Below, piece by piece: positions 7,301 to 7,744 of a DNA stretch of 7,744 nt; position 1 is the first letter of the stretch, and each line of letters starts with the position of its first letter. Below the pieces are notes generated by a model. It saw only the letters and a list, made by a program, of their open reading frames with translations, made no database searches and was not told the DNA's origin. The translations under genes and the position numbers were made by a program. The stretch spans positions 1 through 7,744 of the forward strand of contig CAMOLN010000034.1 of assembly GCA_946618745.1 (NCBI GenBank). The letters run 5' to 3'. Origin of the DNA: an uncultured Alphaproteobacteria bacterium (GTDB lineage Bacteria; Pseudomonadota; Alphaproteobacteria; RF32; CAG-239).

Positions 7301-7744
7301 CAATGATTTCAAAAACAACACCGGAGAAATTTTTGATGTAACCAATAAATTGTCTTATGAGTTTGATGTTTTGGGAGACCGCTTGCTAAAAGCTTGTGAT
7401 GCCATTAACAAAGCTTCCAAAGATTCAGTTAAGAGTATTGATCAGGTTAATCTGCGTTTATCACAATGCGGAGAAGATTTGGACAGCACTATTCATCAGT
7501 CGGTTAAAAACATTGGCGGAGTTTTCGGAGAATATGAAAAATACCTATCCGGATTTAATACCGTTACCGCCGAAACTTCTACCGGAGTTATGGAAATCAA
7601 TTCCTTAATCTCTACTCAAAGCGATAAAATGGTAAAAATTTCCGATGATACTAAAAAATTGGTTGATTGCTTTAATACCATTCTCAATGATACTTCAATG
7701 CAGTTAGCCAATCGAGCCAATGATGCTTATGAAAAAGTAAAAGA
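4353..7744 (+). CDS. Giant membrane-anchored coiled-coil protein, 3' end outside the window
   Basis: One frame stays open for 1130 codons to the window edge, with no stop seen. Residues 1-42 are a polar, Glu-rich tail. Hydrophobic helices at about 43-64 and 78-97 form a membrane hairpin with a short loop. The basic stretch DRGTSFKKEAKFLR (98-111) follows, so by the positive-inside rule both ends should be cytoplasmic. From about 128 the sequence is a helical rod rich in Asn, Gln, Ser, Lys, Asp and Val. The last proline I see is Pro237, leaving about 890 proline-free residues. Residues 550-589 and 932-971 are related repeats. The architecture recalls the alphaproteobacterial polarity proteins TipN and GPR/RgsE, and the segment after the helices (AKAMADAIRSQVVELQQVSK, 128-147) looks like theirs. 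This is inference without a search, so no gene name is given. Other possibilities are a chemoreceptor-like or tethering protein, but no HAMP domain or enzyme motif is visible. It has its own promoter and ribosome binding site. Confidence 0.85.
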   Translation, partial: MSQDSANSNDKVMVLPQFMQEQATHVEEPEEETSWLSNNLHKMILVVSAVWFALVIIYITQFFGWSNLFLMMPDEFGGFMAGITLPLVVFWVAMAYIDRGTSFKKEAKFLRAYMNQLVYPEEGAPQTAKAMADAIRSQVVELQQVSKLAHEQTSHIKDAIKENVDDFAKLVGKLDGYSSHTIVELSEGVKFLMSNFENIVGQAQNSSSNLSAINQKFIEDSEQIGSALSNLLSQIAPSLQSVKAMVDELRQTAEKAVFEMNKSNAELNNFNQMTVKNFTDTQNVLNSQVELLGQVSEKAFENCENLKDQVSGEIVDMQNTLQKHYAQISEAMSSIVNEVKTQSGNLAKTALVGIEDFSKGVKNELRGVEGMFDTQIGKLEDAVAKQNSTITNMVKTIDDRAELVSKKFNSHSELINQELEKLMVRCSNLEDGVSMRVANLSGVADKSIAAMQDVESTLSKNVLLLGEKVAVANDDINTYIDRLSEKTGDFQTMSDKIIDITDVINNRYKDLQKTMSTGLEQLHDVDHDINSSTENLLVQTAQSVENLNQIAGMLQKHTTGLTDASAVVVTQSQISEASLLQQQKYIADTASKVEFIKDELRRQIDELAVSSENLENSAQTTSENLKNNIQKMLSYCNDAVDKSRMINDNLSEQSTQFDTSVNKTITKVTQFENVLSKQLQNIDGLSKKVDERSTNISKALTGSAQTLDDTSASVVKVISDAVADFNLQAENINTVSKNAAEYIDNVSGTIDNKVADLNITFRQQEADFYAYSNKMTDNNNKMAEVIKKQMNEISSDADKIYAKMVMLEEDTSNKADIVVANLQKSVQKLSEIGRAFDDQHKHTAQTVDEAIAKLNGINDSVQEKMDNFAAKVKDINDNVASSVDNMNISSSKLKSVQQDLVKEGNQTWQKINEQNKYMETVYAKVHNQSESIVDLFEKQRNGISEVVNAVITQARLGEAAMAQQYKYLTDATVEVSGKMQAINNDFKNNTGEIFDVTNKLSYEFDVLGDRLLKACDAINKASKDSVKSIDQVNLRLSQCGEDLDSTIHQSVKNIGGVFGEYEKYLSGFNTVTAETSTGVMEINSLISTQSDKMVKISDDTKKLVDCFNTILNDTSMQLANRANDAYEKVK
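6000..6119 (+). repeat. Internal protein repeat, copy 1 (residues 550-589 of the large protein)
   Basis: This copy contains the core VVTQSQISEASLLQQQKYIA and aligns with residues 932-971 at a fixed offset of 382 residues. Within residues 568-589, 10 of 22 positions are identical to the second copy and most others are conservative. The DNA has diverged, so similarity is visible at the protein level only. Confidence 0.65.
7146..7265 (+). repeat. Internal protein repeat, copy 2 (residues 932-971 of the large protein)
   Basis: This copy contains the core VITQARLGEAAMAQQYKYLT, matching copy 1 at TQ, EA, QQ and KY followed by D. The conserved Gly942 before the core matches Gly560 of the first copy. 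Confidence 0.65.

Noticed and set aside
5375..7608. Open frames of 60-120 codons on both strands within the large coiled-coil gene
   Set aside because: They are out-of-frame or antisense to one continuous 1130-codon frame, and their translations are low-complexity and unlike real proteins.
4353..7744. Methyl-accepting chemotaxis receptor
   Set aside because: Two membrane helices and a Gln/Ser/Ala-rich rod are superficially similar, but the loop between the helices is only about a dozen residues, there is no HAMP domain, and I do not see the conserved hairpin tip of the signalling domain.

Overview
This AT-rich window most likely comes from a Gram-negative alphaproteobacterium. The evidence is a KDO-8-phosphate synthase (lipopolysaccharide synthesis), RecO and ParC proteins with an alphaproteobacterial look, and a small protein encoded right after parC that resembles an alphaproteobacterial family. 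A divergent rubrerythrin start hints at an anaerobic or microaerophilic, perhaps host-associated, lifestyle. The taxonomic call is made from memory of these families, not from a search.

Layout. Positions 1-108 (minus strand) hold the first 36 codons of a rubrerythrin gene that leaves the window. Positions 109-251 are a divergent intergenic region carrying both sets of expression signals. Positions 252-4241 (plus strand) are a tightly packed run of kdsA, recO, parC and a 62-residue protein. Gaps are 1 base (kdsA-recO) and 6 to 18 bases (recO-parC, depending on the parC start), and the last pair overlap by 1 base, so they probably share one transcript. Positions 4242-4352 form a short gap with a good sigma70-type promoter, a potential 5'-terminal hairpin and two successive Shine-Dalgarno/ATG units. 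From 4353 to the end of the window runs one uninterrupted reading frame of 1130 codons. It encodes a protein with two N-terminal membrane helices followed by a very long, nearly proline-free rod, and it has no stop inside the window.

How the genes relate. The kdsA-to-parC cluster is housekeeping: outer-membrane sugar synthesis, recombinational repair and chromosome decatenation. The large coiled-coil protein has its own promoter. Its architecture resembles the giant membrane-anchored polarity proteins of alphaproteobacteria (TipN in Caulobacter, GPR/RgsE in Rhizobiales), and it is the most interesting object here. That link is inference from architecture and weak local resemblance. No RNA genes, insertion sequences or CRISPR arrays were seen.
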